Positions 9,241 through 19,987 are shown, counted from the stretch's first letter. The stretch is 64,000 bases of DNA from Notoacmeibacter ruber (GCF_003668555.1 NZ_RCWN01000001.1:186001-250000), one strand, 5' to 3'. Notes: generated by a model not told the origin, from the letters alone. A program made the numbers and translations.

Positions 9241-10848
9241 GTGGGGACAGCGCGCAAAATGCTCGAGGACTGGGCAGGACGCATCGTTCTACTTTCCGGC
9301 TGGCGTCGTAACGGCCTGTCATTGCTGGCGGGCGCGCTCGGCAGTTTCGCGCAGGCGCCTTATGATTTTCCTTTTGTTTGTTTCGTCAGTTTTCCCATCC
9401 TGGTCCTGCTTCTTGACGGGATAGCCGACGGGGGCGGGGCGTTTAGGGCCCGCATCATTCCTGCCTTCTGCGCCGGTTTTTGGTTCGGCTTCGGCTGGTT
9501 CGCCGCCACGCTCTGGTGGATTGGCGCGGCCTTTTTCGTCGAGGCTGAGCTGCACGCTTGGATGGTGCCGATCGGCGTCATCATCCTGCCTGCCATTCTG
9601 GCCTGTTTTTATGGGGTCGCCACCGCACTGGCACGATTCGTGTGGGCTGATGATCTGGGTCGGCTTTTCGCACTGGCCGCCGCGTTCGGGGCGCTGGAAT
9701 GGCTGCGCACATTTCTGTTCACCGGGTTTCCGTGGGCGCCTGTCGCGGCCGCGGCGATGCCGGTGCCGCTCCTGATGCAGCCTCTGCCTTTCATCGGCAT
9801 GACGGGGATGAACGCTCTGGCGACCCTGCTGTTCAGTCTGCCGGTCATGCTCGTCGCGGAGAGATGGCGGCGGACGGGCCTTGCTCTTCTCGTTCTACTC
9901 TTGGTGGCGCAGACCGGCTTCGGCGCTTGGCGAATGTGGCAGGCCGGTCAGGAAGATGCAGCATCGAACGGCGATGTCATCGCTATGCGCATTGTCCAGC
10001 CCGCGATCTTGCAGAATGAAAAATGGGACGACGAGACGCGGACGGCGATCTTCGATCGACACATCGCCCTCAGCAAACAAGAGCCTGAAAACGGCGAGCC
10101 GCCGCAGCTCATCGTATGGCCGGAAACGGCCGCGCCCTGGGTGCTGACGAGCCAGCCGCTTGCGCTCCTTGCGATCGCCCGCATTCTCGATCCGGGGCAG
10201 TTTCTTCTGACGGGCGCGGTTCGTGCCAAGGAGGAGGGCTCATCGGTCAGTTATACCAACGCCGTCCTGGCGATTGACGACACGGGAACCATCGTTGACG
10301 CTGCGGACAAGGTGCAGCTGGTCCCGCTGGGCGAATATCTGCCGCTCGCCGATCTGTTCGCGCGGTTCGGTCTGACGGAGCTGGCGGTCCTTCCGGGCGG
10401 CTTCAAGGCTGGCAGCCGGCACGAATTGATCGAGTTGCCCGGTCTTGCGCCCATCCTTCCGCTGATCTGCTACGAGACAATCTTTCCACAGGAAGCGGCG
10501 CACCTGGAAGAGAATGCCGGGTTTCTTCTCAACGTGACCAACGATGCGTGGTTTGGAGATACGCCGGGTCCGGCTCAGCACTTCCGGCTTTCGCAATATC
10601 GCGCCGTGCTTGCGGCCCGTCCTGTCGTGCGAGCTGCCAATAATGGTATTTCGGGCCTGATCGATCCTTACGGCCGGGTCAGGGACGGACTCGCACTGAA
10701 TGCAACCGGCATCCTTGATATCGACGTTTCAAGAACAAATTCCTTGCAACCATGGGTGTATCGATCTACGGTAGGAATTGCACTTTTGGTTGCGTTTGGG
10801 CTATTGGCTTTTCTCCTCACCCTGCCATCGCGGCGCGGTTTGGATTGA
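9241..10848 (+). CDS. lnt: Apolipoprotein N-acyltransferase
   Basis: A polytopic inner-membrane enzyme of 535 residues that adds the third acyl chain to the N-terminal cysteine of lipoproteins. About six hydrophobic segments occupy residues 20-235 and one lies at the C terminus, flanking a periplasmic nitrilase domain. Catalytic triad positions are visible: Glu in VWPETAAPW, Lys in DKVQLVPLGEYLP and Cys in LICYETIFP. The start may be GTG 9241 or ATG 9259; the choice only affects six residues. Confidence 0.95.
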   Translation: MGTARKMLEDWAGRIVLLSGWRRNGLSLLAGALGSFAQAPYDFPFVCFVSFPILVLLLDGIADGGGAFRARIIPAFCAGFWFGFGWFAATLWWIGAAFFVEAELHAWMVPIGVIILPAILACFYGVATALARFVWADDLGRLFALAAAFGALEWLRTFLFTGFPWAPVAAAAMPVPLLMQPLPFIGMTGMNALATLLFSLPVMLVAERWRRTGLALLVLLLVAQTGFGAWRMWQAGQEDAASNGDVIAMRIVQPAILQNEKWDDETRTAIFDRHIALSKQEPENGEPPQLIVWPETAAPWVLTSQPLALLAIARILDPGQFLLTGAVRAKEEGSSVSYTNAVLAIDDTGTIVDAADKVQLVPLGEYLPLADLFARFGLTELAVLPGGFKAGSRHELIELPGLAPILPLICYETIFPQEAAHLEENAGFLLNVTNDAWFGDTPGPAQHFRLSQYRAVLAARPVVRAANNGISGLIDPYGRVRDGLALNATGILDIDVSRTNSLQPWVYRSTVGIALLVAFGLLAFLLTLPSRRGLD

Positions 10849-10965
10849 CCGATTGGTCTAGGCAATTTATCCAAACGGCAAGGGGGTTTCACGCGGCACA
10901 ACCTTTAATGAAGGGGGTGCCGCAGGCGGGTACCCATGCCCTTTAAGGTACCCCGTGAGGAAGAA
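10849..10965 (+). promoter_or_regulatory. Structured leader of the HTH regulator gene
   Basis: Two inverted repeats stand in tandem. GCGGCAC (10893-10899) pairs with GTGCCGC (10917-10923) across a loop that itself contains CCTTT/AAGG. GGGTACC (10928-10934) then mirrors GGTACCC (10947-10953). The second pair has two GGTACC cores 19 bases apart centre to centre, ending just before the ribosome-binding site, as expected of an autoregulatory operator. The first could be an lnt terminator, though it lacks a T-tract. Function is inferred. Confidence 0.45.
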
Positions 10966-11382
10966 ATGGCTGATATTAAAAAGAAGCCCAACCCGATCGA
11001 TATACATGTCGGCAGTCGTATTCGGTTGAGGCGAAATATGATCGGGATGAGCCAGGAGAAACTCGGCGATAATCTCGGAATTACATTCCAGCAAATTCAG
11101 AAATACGAGAAGGGAACCAATCGCGTCGGTGCAAGCCGGCTTCAGGCGATTAGCGAGATCCTTCAGGTGCCCGTTTCGTTTTTTTTCGAAGGTGCGCCGG
11201 GACACGAGGGAAAAGCGGGCGGCGGTTTCAGCGAAGCCAGCAGTGCCAACTACGTGGTGGATTTCCTCAATTCGACCGAAGGCCTTCAGCTCAACCGCGC
11301 TTTCATCAAGATCGGCGACCCGAAGGTTCGCCGGCGCGTGATCGATCTCGTTCGAGCCTTGGGCGAGATGGAAGAGAGCTGA
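10966..11382 (+). CDS. Cro/C1-type HTH transcriptional regulator (PhrR/PraR-like)
   Basis: A 138-residue DNA-binding protein. An XRE helix-turn-helix covers about residues 12-66 (GSRIRLRRNMIGMSQEKLG, FQQIQKYEKGTNRVGASRL), followed by FFFEGAPG and a short C-terminal region. It matches the small regulators found beside metK in rhizobia, some of which (PhrR, PraR) act in stress, quorum or symbiosis control. ATG 10966 has a good GAGGAAG site; an upstream in-frame ATG at 10936 lies inside a palindrome and was rejected. The regulon is unknown; autoregulation through the upstream repeats is plausible. Confidence 0.88.
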   Translation: MADIKKKPNPIDIHVGSRIRLRRNMIGMSQEKLGDNLGITFQQIQKYEKGTNRVGASRLQAISEILQVPVSFFFEGAPGHEGKAGGGFSEASSANYVVDFLNSTEGLQLNRAFIKIGDPKVRRRVIDLVRALGEMEES

Positions 11383-11425
11383 AAGCGGTCCGTCGTCGCT
11401 GATAGATATGAAGCATAGTGCGATT

Positions 11426-11455
11426 GGGGCGAACATGCTTGACCATGTTCGTCCC
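11426..11455 (+). promoter_or_regulatory. Stem-loop in the metK leader
   Basis: GGGGCGAACATG (11426-11437) pairs with CATGTTCGTCCC (11444-11455), giving 12 bp with one G-U, around a six-base loop. No T-tract follows, so it is not a normal terminator. It lies 80 bases upstream of the metK GTG and could be a leader structure or a protein-binding palindrome. I could not match it to a known SAM riboswitch class. Confidence 0.5.
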
Positions 11456-11535
11456 GATTGGCACAAGGCCGCGACTTTTCCGCAATTGAAAAGCGGTTCC
11501 GCGCGGTCCGCTACGAGACGATAGGCAGAACAAGC

Positions 11536-12792
11536 GTGTCACGACAGAATTATCTCTTTACCAGCGAATCGGTTTCCGAGGGTCACCCGGACAAGGTTTG
11601 CGACCGCATCTCCGACGAGATCGTGGATCTGATATATAAGGAAGCGCGCAAGACCGGTGTCGACCCGAGATCGGTTCGTGTCGCCTGCGAAACGCTGACG
11701 ACCACCAATCGGGTCATCATCGCCGGCGAAGTGCGTCTGCCGCCGAGCCTGATGAAGAAGGACAAGAACGGCAACGACGTCATCAATCCGACTCGCTTCC
11801 GTTCAGCAGCGCGCCGTGCGATCCGCGATATCGGATACGAACAGGACGGTTTCCACTGGAAGACCTGCAAGATCGACGTGCTGCTCCACAGCCAGAGCGC
11901 CGATATCGCGCAGGGCGTGGACAGTGCCGCCGACCGGCAGGGCGAGGAAGGCGCCGGCGATCAGGGCATCATGTTCGGCTACGCCTGCAATGAAACGCCC
12001 GATCTGATGCCCGCGCCGATCTGGTATTCGCACCGGATCCTCCAGCTTCTTTCCGAAGCCCGCCATGCCGGTGAAGGCGATGCAACGAAACTTGGCCCAG
12101 ACGCAAAGAGCCAGGTGACCGTGCGCTACGCGGACGGCAAGCCGAAGGAAGCGACGCAGATCGTCCTGTCCACCCAGCACATTGACGAAAGCTGGGACAA
12201 CAAGAAGGTCCGGCAGGTCGTCGAGCCCTACATCCGGCAGGCGCTGGAAGAAGGCGGACTGGCGATTGCCGACGATTGCAACTGGTACATCAATCCGACG
12301 GGCAAGTTCGTCATTGGCGGTCCCGATGGCGATGCCGGCCTCACCGGCCGTAAGATCATCGTCGACACCTATGGCGGCATGGCGCCGCATGGCGGCGGCG
12401 CGTTCTCCGGCAAGGACACCACGAAGGTGGACCGTTCGGCAGCTTATGCCGCTCGCTATCTTGCCAAGAATGTGGTGGCCGCGGGTCTCGCCGAGCGCTG
12501 CACCATCCAGCTCTCTTACGCAATCGGTGTCGCGCAGCCGCTCTCGGTCTATGTCGATCTTCACGGCACCGGCAAGGTGACCGAGGAGTCGGTCGAAAAG
12601 GCTGTGCGAGAGGTGATGGACCTCTCGCCGTCCGGTATCCGCAAGCATCTCGATCTCAACAAGCCGATTTACGCTCAGACGGCAGCTTACGGCCATTTCG
12701 GCAGGAAGCCGGGCCGGGGCGGATCCTTCTCCTGGGAGAAGACCGATCTGAAGAAGGCATTGAAAGACGCGGTCAAGCTCGCCGGCAACTGA
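11536..12792 (+). CDS. metK: S-adenosylmethionine synthetase
   Basis: Makes S-adenosylmethionine from methionine and ATP; cytosolic tetramer. The 418-residue product carries [16 protein letters not shown] at its N terminus (ATP and Mg binding), the [10 protein letters not shown] motif and the glycine-rich loop [16 protein letters not shown]. The likely start is GTG 11536, giving the canonical short N terminus; upstream in-frame GTG/TTG codons reach 11458. It is slightly longer than E. coli MetK, as is usual for alphaproteobacteria. It follows the HTH regulator by 150 bases with a structured leader. Confidence 0.97.
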   Translation: MSRQNYLFTSESVSEGHPDKVCDRISDEIVDLIYKEARKTGVDPRSVRVACETLTTTNRVIIAGEVRLPPSLMKKDKNGNDVINPTRFRSAARRAIRDIGYEQDGFHWKTCKIDVLLHSQSADIAQGVDSAADRQGEEGAGDQGIMFGYACNETPDLMPAPIWYSHRILQLLSEARHAGEGDATKLGPDAKSQVTVRYADGKPKEATQIVLSTQHIDESWDNKKVRQVVEPYIRQALEEGGLAIADDCNWYINPTGKFVIGGPDGDAGLTGRKIIVDTYGGMAPHGGGAFSGKDTTKVDRSAAYAARYLAKNVVAAGLAERCTIQLSYAIGVAQPLSVYVDLHGTGKVTEESVEKAVREVMDLSPSGIRKHLDLNKPIYAQTAAYGHFGRKPGRGGSFSWEKTDLKKALKDAVKLAGN

Positions 12793-12820
12793 GCTGTAGT
12801 TCTGAACGGGCTTTGCCACG

Positions 12821-13525
12821 ATGGAACAGGACGAGAAAAGGAAGAGCCGGGCGACCGAAGCGTTTTTCGGTCGCCGCAAGGGCAAGGCGTTGCGGCCGAA
12901 ACAGGCCGCGCAGCTTGAACGGGTCCGCAATGAACGGGTGATCGACCTGGCCGAGCACCCGCCTGCCGATCTGCGCGATCTGTTCGATCAGCCGGTCGAT
13001 GCCGTGCGTCTGGAAATCGGCTTCGGCGGCGGCGAGCATCTGCATCATGAAAGCGGCCGCTTTCCCAAGATGGGCTTCATCGGCGTTGAGCCTTTCGTCA
13101 ACGGCTTCGCCAAGATGGCGACCGCTCTGGATGAAGACGACCGCCCAAACCTTCGCTTGTATGACGATGACGCCACCGAGCTGCTCAACTGGCTGCCGGA
13201 CAATTGCCTGGTCGGAATCGATCTTCTCTACCCCGACCCTTGGCCGAAGAAGCGACACTGGAAGCGGCGTTTCGTCAATGACGCCAATCTGGACCGCTTC
13301 GCCCGCGTTCTTGCGCCGGGCGGCCTGTTTCGTTTCGCGTCCGACATCGACACCTATGTGACCTGGACGCTGCAGCATTGCCGTCGCCACCCGGCCTTCC
13401 AATGGAAAGCAGCCGGGCCACAAGACTGGCGCACCCCGTACGATGGGTGGCCCGGCACCCGGTATGAGGCGAAAGCGATCAGGGAAGGGCGGCCGCCTGC
13501 CTATCTGATCTTTCAGCGCGTCTGA
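12821..13525 (+). CDS. trmB: tRNA (guanine-N7-)-methyltransferase
   Basis: A 234-residue SAM-dependent methyltransferase forming m7G46 in tRNA. Motif I is [11 protein letters not shown] at about residues 65-75, followed by [11 protein letters not shown] (motif II) and the family signature [16 protein letters not shown] near residue 140. The basic N terminus (about 40 residues) is common in rhizobial homologues. It lies 28 bases after metK, whose product supplies its cofactor, and is probably co-transcribed. Confidence 0.96.
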   Translation: MEQDEKRKSRATEAFFGRRKGKALRPKQAAQLERVRNERVIDLAEHPPADLRDLFDQPVDAVRLEIGFGGGEHLHHESGRFPKMGFIGVEPFVNGFAKMATALDEDDRPNLRLYDDDATELLNWLPDNCLVGIDLLYPDPWPKKRHWKRRFVNDANLDRFARVLAPGGLFRFASDIDTYVTWTLQHCRRHPAFQWKAAGPQDWRTPYDGWPGTRYEAKAIREGRPPAYLIFQRV

Positions 13526-13589
13526 CCTGATCCTGAAACCGGATCAACATCCATGCATTAGCTCTTCAGCAGAACGAAGGGAGCAATGC

Positions 13590-14267
13590 ATGACCCATCC
13601 GGTCACGATCAAATCCACCGCGCAGATAACGCATAATGTCGACCGGCTTACGGTCGAAAGGCCGGATGGCTACGAGTTCACGCCGGGCCATGCGACGGAC
13701 GTTCATGTCGACAAACCGGGCTGGGAAGACGAGGACCGCCCCTTCACCTTTACGGGGCTGACGGACGCGCCCGATCTCGAATTCACCATCAAGATTTATC
13801 CGAGCCATGACGGTGTGACAGAGCAGATCGATCGCCTCGAAGCGGGCGATCGGCTGGTACTCGATGATCCCTGGGGGACGATCGACTACAAGGGAAAGGG
13901 CACGTTCATCGCTGCTGGTGCAGGCGTCACGCCCTTCATCGCCATTTTGCGCGACCTGAATGCGAAGGATCAGATCGGCGGCCACCGGTTGATCTTCACC
14001 AACAAGTCGGAGAAAGACATCATTCTGAAAGAAGAGTGGGATGCCATGGAGGGGCTGGAGACGCTCTATACGCTGACGGACCAGCCCGAGAGCCCGCATG
14101 CCATCGGCCGGATCGATCGTACGTTTCTTTCGCAGCATGTCGCCGACTTCGACCAGCACTTCTATATTTGCGGCCCCGAAGCCTTCGTCGGCGACATAAA
14201 GTCGGCCCTGCTCGATCTGGGTGCGAAGGAGGACAGGATCGTCTTCGAGGACGGCATGGATGGCTGA
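13590..14267 (+). CDS. FAD-binding flavodoxin/ferredoxin reductase-like protein
   Basis: A 225-residue ferredoxin-NADP reductase-fold protein. The FAD domain carries the RPFTFTG motif (R-x-[YF]-[ST]) at about residue 50. The pyridine-nucleotide domain has GAGVTPFIAILR at about residue 110 and ends with YICGPEAFVGDIKSALLDLG. No iron-sulfur or globin domain is fused to it. It sits between trmB and rimP, an interruption of a conserved rhizobial order, and has its own terminator. The electron acceptor cannot be told from sequence. Confidence 0.85.
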   Translation: MTHPVTIKSTAQITHNVDRLTVERPDGYEFTPGHATDVHVDKPGWEDEDRPFTFTGLTDAPDLEFTIKIYPSHDGVTEQIDRLEAGDRLVLDDPWGTIDYKGKGTFIAAGAGVTPFIAILRDLNAKDQIGGHRLIFTNKSEKDIILKEEWDAMEGLETLYTLTDQPESPHAIGRIDRTFLSQHVADFDQHFYICGPEAFVGDIKSALLDLGAKEDRIVFEDGMDG

Positions 14268-14347
14268 TCGCCGGCTTTTCAGCGCGCCTTGCAAATCAAC
14301 GACGGGGCGCGTATATGGGAGCCAACTTCTTCTTGGTCGGTAGACGG

Positions 14348-14380
14348 AGAGTGGGTCCACCCGGTCCCGCTCTTTTTTAT
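14348..14380 (+). terminator. Rho-independent terminator after the flavin reductase gene
   Basis: AGAGTGGG (14348-14355) pairs with CCCGCTCT (14366-14373), extended inward by CC/GG across a T-T mismatch, and is followed by six T. It separates the reductase gene from the rimP operon. Confidence 0.8.
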
Positions 14381-14414
14381 TACCGGCATGATTCTTAGTG
14401 TAGCGGAGTGAGTT

Positions 14415-15026
14415 TTGTCCGAGATGGATGACCGCATCATTCATGAAACCGGTATCGAGGCGCGGGTTGCCGCGATTATCGAGCCGGTCATGCAGGCCAT
14501 GGATTTTCGCTTGGTCCGCGTGCGGATTACCGGCCAGAACGGCAAGACATTACAGATTTTTGCGGAGCGGAACGACGGCACGATGACCGTCGAAGACTGC
14601 GAGGAGCTGTCGCGTGCTATTTCGCCGGCACTCGATGTCGACGATCCGATCGAGGGCGCCTACCATCTCGAGGTGTCGTCCCCGGGTATCGACAGGCCGC
14701 TGGTTGCCAAGAGCGATTTCCGCAATTGGGAAGGCCATCTTGCCAAGATTGAGACGAGCGTGATCCTGTCGGGTCGTCGCAAGTTCCGCGGCTTCATCGA
14801 AGCCGTGACCGGCGAGGGGTTCACCCTGCGGCGCGATACACTCGGCTATGGCGATGAGGCCGAAGTCGCGATCCCGTTCGATACGGTGTCGGACGCAAGG
14901 CTGGTACTGACCGATGATCTGATCCGCGACGCTCTCGCCAAGGAACGCGCCGCCCGCAAGGCCCAGAAAAAGGGCCTTGATAGCGACAATGATAACGAGG
15001 ATTCCGCCGATACGGCGGAGGATTAA
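14415..15026 (+). CDS. rimP: Ribosome maturation factor RimP
   Basis: A 203-residue protein needed for 30S subunit maturation. The DUF150 N-terminal domain contains [15 protein letters not shown] and the strongly conserved [12 protein letters not shown] near residue 90, followed by the SH3-like C-terminal domain. The tail is highly charged ([11 protein letters not shown]). TTG 14415 has an AGCGGAG site at good spacing; ATG 14424 is the alternative. First gene of the rimP-nusA-ylxR-infB operon. Confidence 0.94.
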   Translation: MSEMDDRIIHETGIEARVAAIIEPVMQAMDFRLVRVRITGQNGKTLQIFAERNDGTMTVEDCEELSRAISPALDVDDPIEGAYHLEVSSPGIDRPLVAKSDFRNWEGHLAKIETSVILSGRRKFRGFIEAVTGEGFTLRRDTLGYGDEAEVAIPFDTVSDARLVLTDDLIRDALAKERAARKAQKKGLDSDNDNEDSADTAED

Positions 15027-15087
15027 GATAGCGACCGCCCGGCGCACGATAATGATGCCGCCGGCGATGACATGAGGAGAGACGCCC

Positions 15088-16695
15088 ATGGCCGTGAGTG
15101 CGAATAGGCTGGAACTGGTGCAGATCGCAGATGCGGTTGCGCGTGAAAAGAATATCGATCGCCGCATCGTGATCGAAGCGATGGCTGACGCCATCTCGAA
15201 GGCCGCGCGGGCTCGTTACGGCCAGGAAACCAATATCCGCACCGAGATCAATCCTCAGTCCGGCGAGATCAAGCTTCAGCGTTTGCTGGAGGTGGTCGAG
15301 GACGTGGAGGATTATCACACGCAGATCCAGTTGGGCGACGCCAAGGAACGTCAGCCGGATGCGCAAGTCGGCATGTTCATTGCCGAGCAGCTTCCTCCGA
15401 TGGATTTCGGCCGCATCGCCGCCCAGTCCGCCAAGCAGGTTATCGTGCAGAAGGTGCGCGAAGCCGAGCGGGATCGCCAGTTCGAGGAATACAAGGACCG
15501 CGTCGGCGAGATCGTCAACGGTTCGGTCAAGCGTGTGGAATACGGCAATGTGATCGTCGATCTCGGCCGTGGCGAAGGCATCATTCGCCGCGACGAGGGC
15601 ATTCCGCGCGAACTCTACAAATATGGCGACCGCATCCGTGCCTATGTCTACGATGTGCGCCGTGAGCAGCGCGGGCCCCAGGTCTTCCTGTCGCGCAGCC
15701 ATCCTCAGTTCATGGCCAAGCTCTTCCAGATGGAAGTGCCGGAAATTTACGACGGCATCATCGAGATCCGCGCTGTGGCGCGTGATCCGGGCAGCCGCGC
15801 CAAGATTGCCGTCATCAGCCGCGACTCATCGATCGATCCGGTCGGCGCCTGCGTCGGTATGCGTGGTAGTCGTGTTCAGGCCGTCGTCGGCGAACTGTCA
15901 GGCGAGAAGATCGATATCATTCCGTGGTCCCCGGATGCGGCCTCGTTCATTGTCAACGCCTTGCAGCCCGCGGAGGTCGCCAAGGTCGTTCTCGACGAGG
16001 ATGCCAATCGCATCGAGGTGGTTGTTCCGGATGATCAACAGAGCCTTGCGATCGGCCGCCGGGGCCAGAATGTGCGTCTTGCCAGTCAGTTGACCGGCTG
16101 GGCCATCGACATTCTGACCGAGGAAAAGGAGAGCGAGCGCCGGCAGGCCGAGTTCCAGGAGCGTTCCGAACTCTTCATGGAAGCGCTGGATGTTGACGAG
16201 ATGGTCGGACAGGTTCTGGCGTCGGAAGGCTTCAGCAGTATCGAAGAGGTCGCCTATGTCGAATCGGAGGAAATTTCCGAGATCGACGGGTTCGACGCAG
16301 AGACGGCCGAAGAGATCCAGACCCGCGCACGTGAGCATCTCGAGCGCATCGAGGCCGAGATGGATGAGAAGCGCCGTGAACTCGGCGTCTCCGACGAACT
16401 GCGGGAGATTCCCGGCCTGACAACCGCCATGATGGTCGCAGTCGGCGAAAAGGATGGTGTGAAAACCATGGAGGATTTCGCCGGTTACGCTGCTGATGAC
16501 CTTACCGGCTGGCGCGAGCGCAAGGACGGCGAAACCATCATTTACGAGGGTACGCTTTCGGGATTCGACGTCAGCTCCGAGGAAGCCGAGGCGATGATCC
16601 AGCATGCCCGTCAGGCCATGGGATGGGTTGACGAAGACGCCGAAGCCGAGGCCGCTGAGACGGCCGAAGTTGAAAACGAAGAAGCGAGCGTCTGA
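15088..16695 (+). CDS. nusA: Transcription termination/antitermination protein NusA
   Basis: A 535-residue RNA polymerase-binding elongation factor. Order of parts: N-terminal domain (about 1-130), S1 domain (about 135-200, GEIVNGSVKRVEYGNVIVDLG), KH1 and KH2 (about 205-345, with DPVGACVGMRGSRV and SLAIGRRGQNVRLAS), then acidic C-terminal repeats (about 360-525). The ATG follows a strong GAGGAGAG site. Length fits alphaproteobacterial NusA, including the extra C-terminal region. Confidence 0.97.
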   Translation: MAVSANRLELVQIADAVAREKNIDRRIVIEAMADAISKAARARYGQETNIRTEINPQSGEIKLQRLLEVVEDVEDYHTQIQLGDAKERQPDAQVGMFIAEQLPPMDFGRIAAQSAKQVIVQKVREAERDRQFEEYKDRVGEIVNGSVKRVEYGNVIVDLGRGEGIIRRDEGIPRELYKYGDRIRAYVYDVRREQRGPQVFLSRSHPQFMAKLFQMEVPEIYDGIIEIRAVARDPGSRAKIAVISRDSSIDPVGACVGMRGSRVQAVVGELSGEKIDIIPWSPDAASFIVNALQPAEVAKVVLDEDANRIEVVVPDDQQSLAIGRRGQNVRLASQLTGWAIDILTEEKESERRQAEFQERSELFMEALDVDEMVGQVLASEGFSSIEEVAYVESEEISEIDGFDAETAEEIQTRAREHLERIEAEMDEKRRELGVSDELREIPGLTTAMMVAVGEKDGVKTMEDFAGYAADDLTGWRERKDGETIIYEGTLSGFDVSSEEAEAMIQHARQAMGWVDEDAEAEAAETAEVENEEASV

Positions 16696-16724
16696 CGCCA
16701 TGCCTGGCGTCCTGGAGAAGCTGA

Positions 16725-17372
16725 TTGGAAGCGATGGCGACCCGCACATGCATTGTGACGCGAGCGAAGGCAGAGCGTGGTGACGCTCTGCTGCGCTTCG
16801 TCGCGGGACCTGAGGGGACCATTGTTCCCGATCTGAAGGGTTCTTTGCCCGGCAGGGGTTGCTGGGTGCGCGCCGAACGCCGATATATAGAAGAAGCGGT
16901 AAAGCGCCGCGCCTTTTCCCGCGCTCTCAAAGCGGCAGTCGACGTGCCCGCCGATCTGGCTGACAAAGTCGACCGACTTCTCCATGATCGGGCCTTGGGA
17001 GCCCTGGGGCTGGCGCGAAAGGCGGGCCGGGCCGTGGCCGGCGCGTCGAAGACCGAGGCGAAAATCCGCTCCGGCGAAGCGTTTTGTGTTCTCCACGCGA
17101 AGGACGGCGCGACCGATGGTCTGCGCAAGATGGAACAGGCAGCCCGCGCGACCCTTCATCTGGGTGGGCCGCACGTGCCGATTTACCGACTTTTCGATGC
17201 CGAACAATTGGGTTTGGCATTGGGGGCGGGAAGTGTGATACATGCTGCCGTGCTTGGCCATCCGGCCGGGCAGGCGGCATTCGAGCGCATAGCCGCGCTG
17301 GCGCTCTATCGGGAAGGCCCGACGGAGCATGAAGGAACTGCGGACGAAGCCGCAACGAAGGAAACGGAATGA
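16725..17372 (+). CDS. ylxR: YlxR (DUF448)/L7Ae-fold RNA-binding protein
   Basis: A 215-residue protein with an N-terminal YlxR domain ([20 protein letters not shown] and [16 protein letters not shown], about residues 5-75) fused to an L7Ae/YlxQ-like RNA-binding domain (about 90-185, [18 protein letters not shown]). The two are separate genes in Firmicutes and one gene in alphaproteobacteria. The start is TTG 16725 or ATG 16734. It overlaps infB by four bases (ATGA), the classic nusA operon position. Its role is probably in RNA or ribosome function and is not well defined. Confidence 0.9.
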   Translation: MEAMATRTCIVTRAKAERGDALLRFVAGPEGTIVPDLKGSLPGRGCWVRAERRYIEEAVKRRAFSRALKAAVDVPADLADKVDRLLHDRALGALGLARKAGRAVAGASKTEAKIRSGEAFCVLHAKDGATDGLRKMEQAARATLHLGGPHVPIYRLFDAEQLGLALGAGSVIHAAVLGHPAGQAAFERIAALALYREGPTEHEGTADEAATKETE

Positions 17373-19957
17373 GCGAAGACAAGAACGACGACAAGACGAC
17401 CCTTAAGGCTCGACCGAAGCTCGGTCTGCGCCCGTCCGGCAATCAGTCCGGCACGGTGCGGCAGAATTTCAGCCACGGTCGGAGCAAGGCTGTCGTCGTC
17501 GAGACAAAGAAGCGCAAATTTACGCGTCCTGACGAAAAGGCCAGGGATGACCAGGCGCCGGCAGAGGCCGCGCCGAAGGCCGAAGCCAAGACGCCGCCGC
17601 CCAAGCGTCCGGCAGTGGCTGCATCGCAGCAGTCGAAGCGCCCTGCCGGCAAGGGCAGTAGCGCTGGACGGCTCTCGAGCGCCGAAATGGAAGCGCGCGC
17701 CCGCGCTCTGGAAGAAGCGAAGGCCCGTGAGGTCGAAGAGCGTCAGGCCGCCGAAGAGGAAGCTCGTCGTCTGGCCGAAGAAGATGCGCGCCGCGAGGCC
17801 GAGCGTGTCGAGGCTGAACGCGTCGCTGCCGAAGAGGCCGCGCGTCTGCGCGCCGAAGCGGAAGCCAAGGCCGTGGTCGAGGAAAAGCGCGGCGGCAAGC
17901 GCACCGAAGATGTGGCCCGCAAGGAAAGCAAGCCAGATTTCGATGCCGAGGCCGAAGTTCGCCAGCCGGCAGGCCGTCAGGCGCCGACGCCCCGCAAGGA
18001 GCCGAAAGCCCGTGATGCGGAGCTTCTTCGCACCCCGGCCAAGCCGCGCAGCGACGATAATCGCCGCCGTTCCGGCAAGCTGACGCTCAACCGCGCTTTG
18101 AACGACGAGGAGGGTCGCGGCCGTTCGCTATCGTCCATGCGTCGTCGTCAGGAAAAGGCGCGCCGTGGTGGCCAGCAGTCCGGTCAGCGGGAAAAGGTCA
18201 TGCGTGAGGTGACCCTGCCTGAGACCATCTCGGTGCAGGATCTTGCGCAGCGCATGGCAGAACGGGCCGTCGACGTCGTCAAGCTCATGATGCAGCAGGG
18301 ACAGATGCTGAAGCCAGGCGACATCATCGATGCCGACACGGCCGAACTGATCGCGACCGAAATGGGTCACAGCGTCAAGCGCGTCTCCGAAAGCGATATC
18401 GAACTCGGCCTGCACGATGTCGAGGACAATGCCGAGGATATGCAGTCGCGCCCGGCCGTCGTGACCATCATGGGGCACGTCGATCACGGCAAGACGTCTC
18501 TTCTCGATGCGATCCGCGAAGCCAATGTGGTCTCCGGCGAGGCCGGCGGCATCACGCAGCACATCGGTGCCTATCAGGTCGAGAAGGACGGTCAGAAGAT
18601 CACCTTCATCGATACGCCCGGTCACGCCGCCTTTACGGCGATGCGTGCTCGCGGCGCCGAGGTGACCGATATCGCCATTCTGGTGGTCGCCGCGGATGAC
18701 AGCGTCATGCCGCAGACCATCGAATCCATCAATCACGCCAAGGCAGCCGGCGTGCCGATCATTGTCGCGATCAACAAGGTCGACAAACCCGCAGCCGACG
18801 CAAACAAGGTTCGTACGGAGCTCCTGCAGCACGAAGTCTTCGTGGAAAGCATGGGCGGCGAGGTTCTGGACGTCGAAGTCTCTGCGACGAAGAAGACCAA
18901 TCTCGACGGCCTTCTCGAAGCGATCCTGCTTCAGTCCGAACTGCTCGATCTGAAGGCAAACCCGAACCGTCCCGCCGAAGGCTCGGTCGTGGAAGCCCAG
19001 CTCGACAAGGGGCGCGGCTCCGTTGCAACGGTTCTGGTCCAGGCCGGAACGCTGCGCACAGGTGACATCGTGGTGGCCGGTAATGAGTGGGGCAAGGTCC
19101 GCGCTCTGATCGACAGCACCGGGCAACAGCTCAAGGAAGCGGGACCGTCCATGCCGGTCGAGATCCTCGGCCTTTCCGGCACGCCGCAAGCGGGCGATCG
19201 TCTCGCGGTGGTCGAGAACGAAGCCCGGGCACGTGAAATCTCTGATTACCGCCAGCGTCTTGCCCGCGAGAAGCAGGTGGCACGCCAGGCCGGATCGCGC
19301 GGTTCGCTCGAACAGATGATGGCGCAGGCCCAGGCCAACCAGATCACGGAATTCCCGCTGCTCATCAAGGCAGACGTGCAGGGTTCGGCCGAGGCGATTA
19401 TCGGCGCGCTGGAGAAGGTCGGTAATGACGAAGTGCAGGTGCGCGTCGTCCATGCCGGCGCCGGCGCGATTACCGAAAGCGATATCAGTCTGGCGGAAGC
19501 CTCCGATGCCGCGATCATCGCCTTCAACGTCCGTGCCAACAAACAGGCGCGCGACGCGGCCGAGCAGAACGGCATCGAAATCCGCTATTACAACATCATC
19601 TACGATCTGGTGGATGACGTGAAAGCGGCCATGAGCGGCTTGCTGTCGCCGGAGATGCGCGAGACCTTCATCGGTTATGCCGAAATCCTCGAGGTCTTCA
19701 ACATCACCAAGGTCGGCAAGGTGGCAGGCTGCCGCGTAACGGAAGGCCGCGTTGCCCGCGGGTCCGGCGTCCGTCTGCTGCGCGACAATGTCGTCATTCA
19801 TACCGGCAAGCTGAAGACGCTGAAGCGGTTCAAGGACGAGGTCTCGGAAGTCCAGTCGGGTCAGGAATGCGGCATGGCGTTCGAGAATTACGAGGACATC
19901 CGCGAAGGCGATGTCATCGAGTGCTTCACGGTCGAAGAGATCGCGCGTTCGCTCTGA
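17369..19957 (+). CDS. infB: Translation initiation factor IF-2
   Basis: An 862-residue GTPase that places initiator tRNA on the 30S subunit. The first 290 residues are a low-complexity, Ala/Glu/Arg-rich region with long charged coils (about residues 105-185), typical of alphaproteobacterial IF-2. Then come an IF2_N domain and the G domain with [13 protein letters not shown] (G1), DTPGHAAF (G3) and NKVDKP (G4), followed by domains II-IV ending in [14 protein letters not shown]. Translationally coupled to ylxR by an ATGA overlap. Confidence 0.98.
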   Translation: MSEDKNDDKTTLKARPKLGLRPSGNQSGTVRQNFSHGRSKAVVVETKKRKFTRPDEKARDDQAPAEAAPKAEAKTPPPKRPAVAASQQSKRPAGKGSSAGRLSSAEMEARARALEEAKAREVEERQAAEEEARRLAEEDARREAERVEAERVAAEEAARLRAEAEAKAVVEEKRGGKRTEDVARKESKPDFDAEAEVRQPAGRQAPTPRKEPKARDAELLRTPAKPRSDDNRRRSGKLTLNRALNDEEGRGRSLSSMRRRQEKARRGGQQSGQREKVMREVTLPETISVQDLAQRMAERAVDVVKLMMQQGQMLKPGDIIDADTAELIATEMGHSVKRVSESDIELGLHDVEDNAEDMQSRPAVVTIMGHVDHGKTSLLDAIREANVVSGEAGGITQHIGAYQVEKDGQKITFIDTPGHAAFTAMRARGAEVTDIAILVVAADDSVMPQTIESINHAKAAGVPIIVAINKVDKPAADANKVRTELLQHEVFVESMGGEVLDVEVSATKKTNLDGLLEAILLQSELLDLKANPNRPAEGSVVEAQLDKGRGSVATVLVQAGTLRTGDIVVAGNEWGKVRALIDSTGQQLKEAGPSMPVEILGLSGTPQAGDRLAVVENEARAREISDYRQRLAREKQVARQAGSRGSLEQMMAQAQANQITEFPLLIKADVQGSAEAIIGALEKVGNDEVQVRVVHAGAGAITESDISLAEASDAAIIAFNVRANKQARDAAEQNGIEIRYYNIIYDLVDDVKAAMSGLLSPEMRETFIGYAEILEVFNITKVGKVAGCRVTEGRVARGSGVRLLRDNVVIHTGKLKTLKRFKDEVSEVQSGQECGMAFENYEDIREGDVIECFTVEEIARSL

Positions 19958-19987
19958 TCTCGATCGATTTGGCCGGGGGCGCGACCG

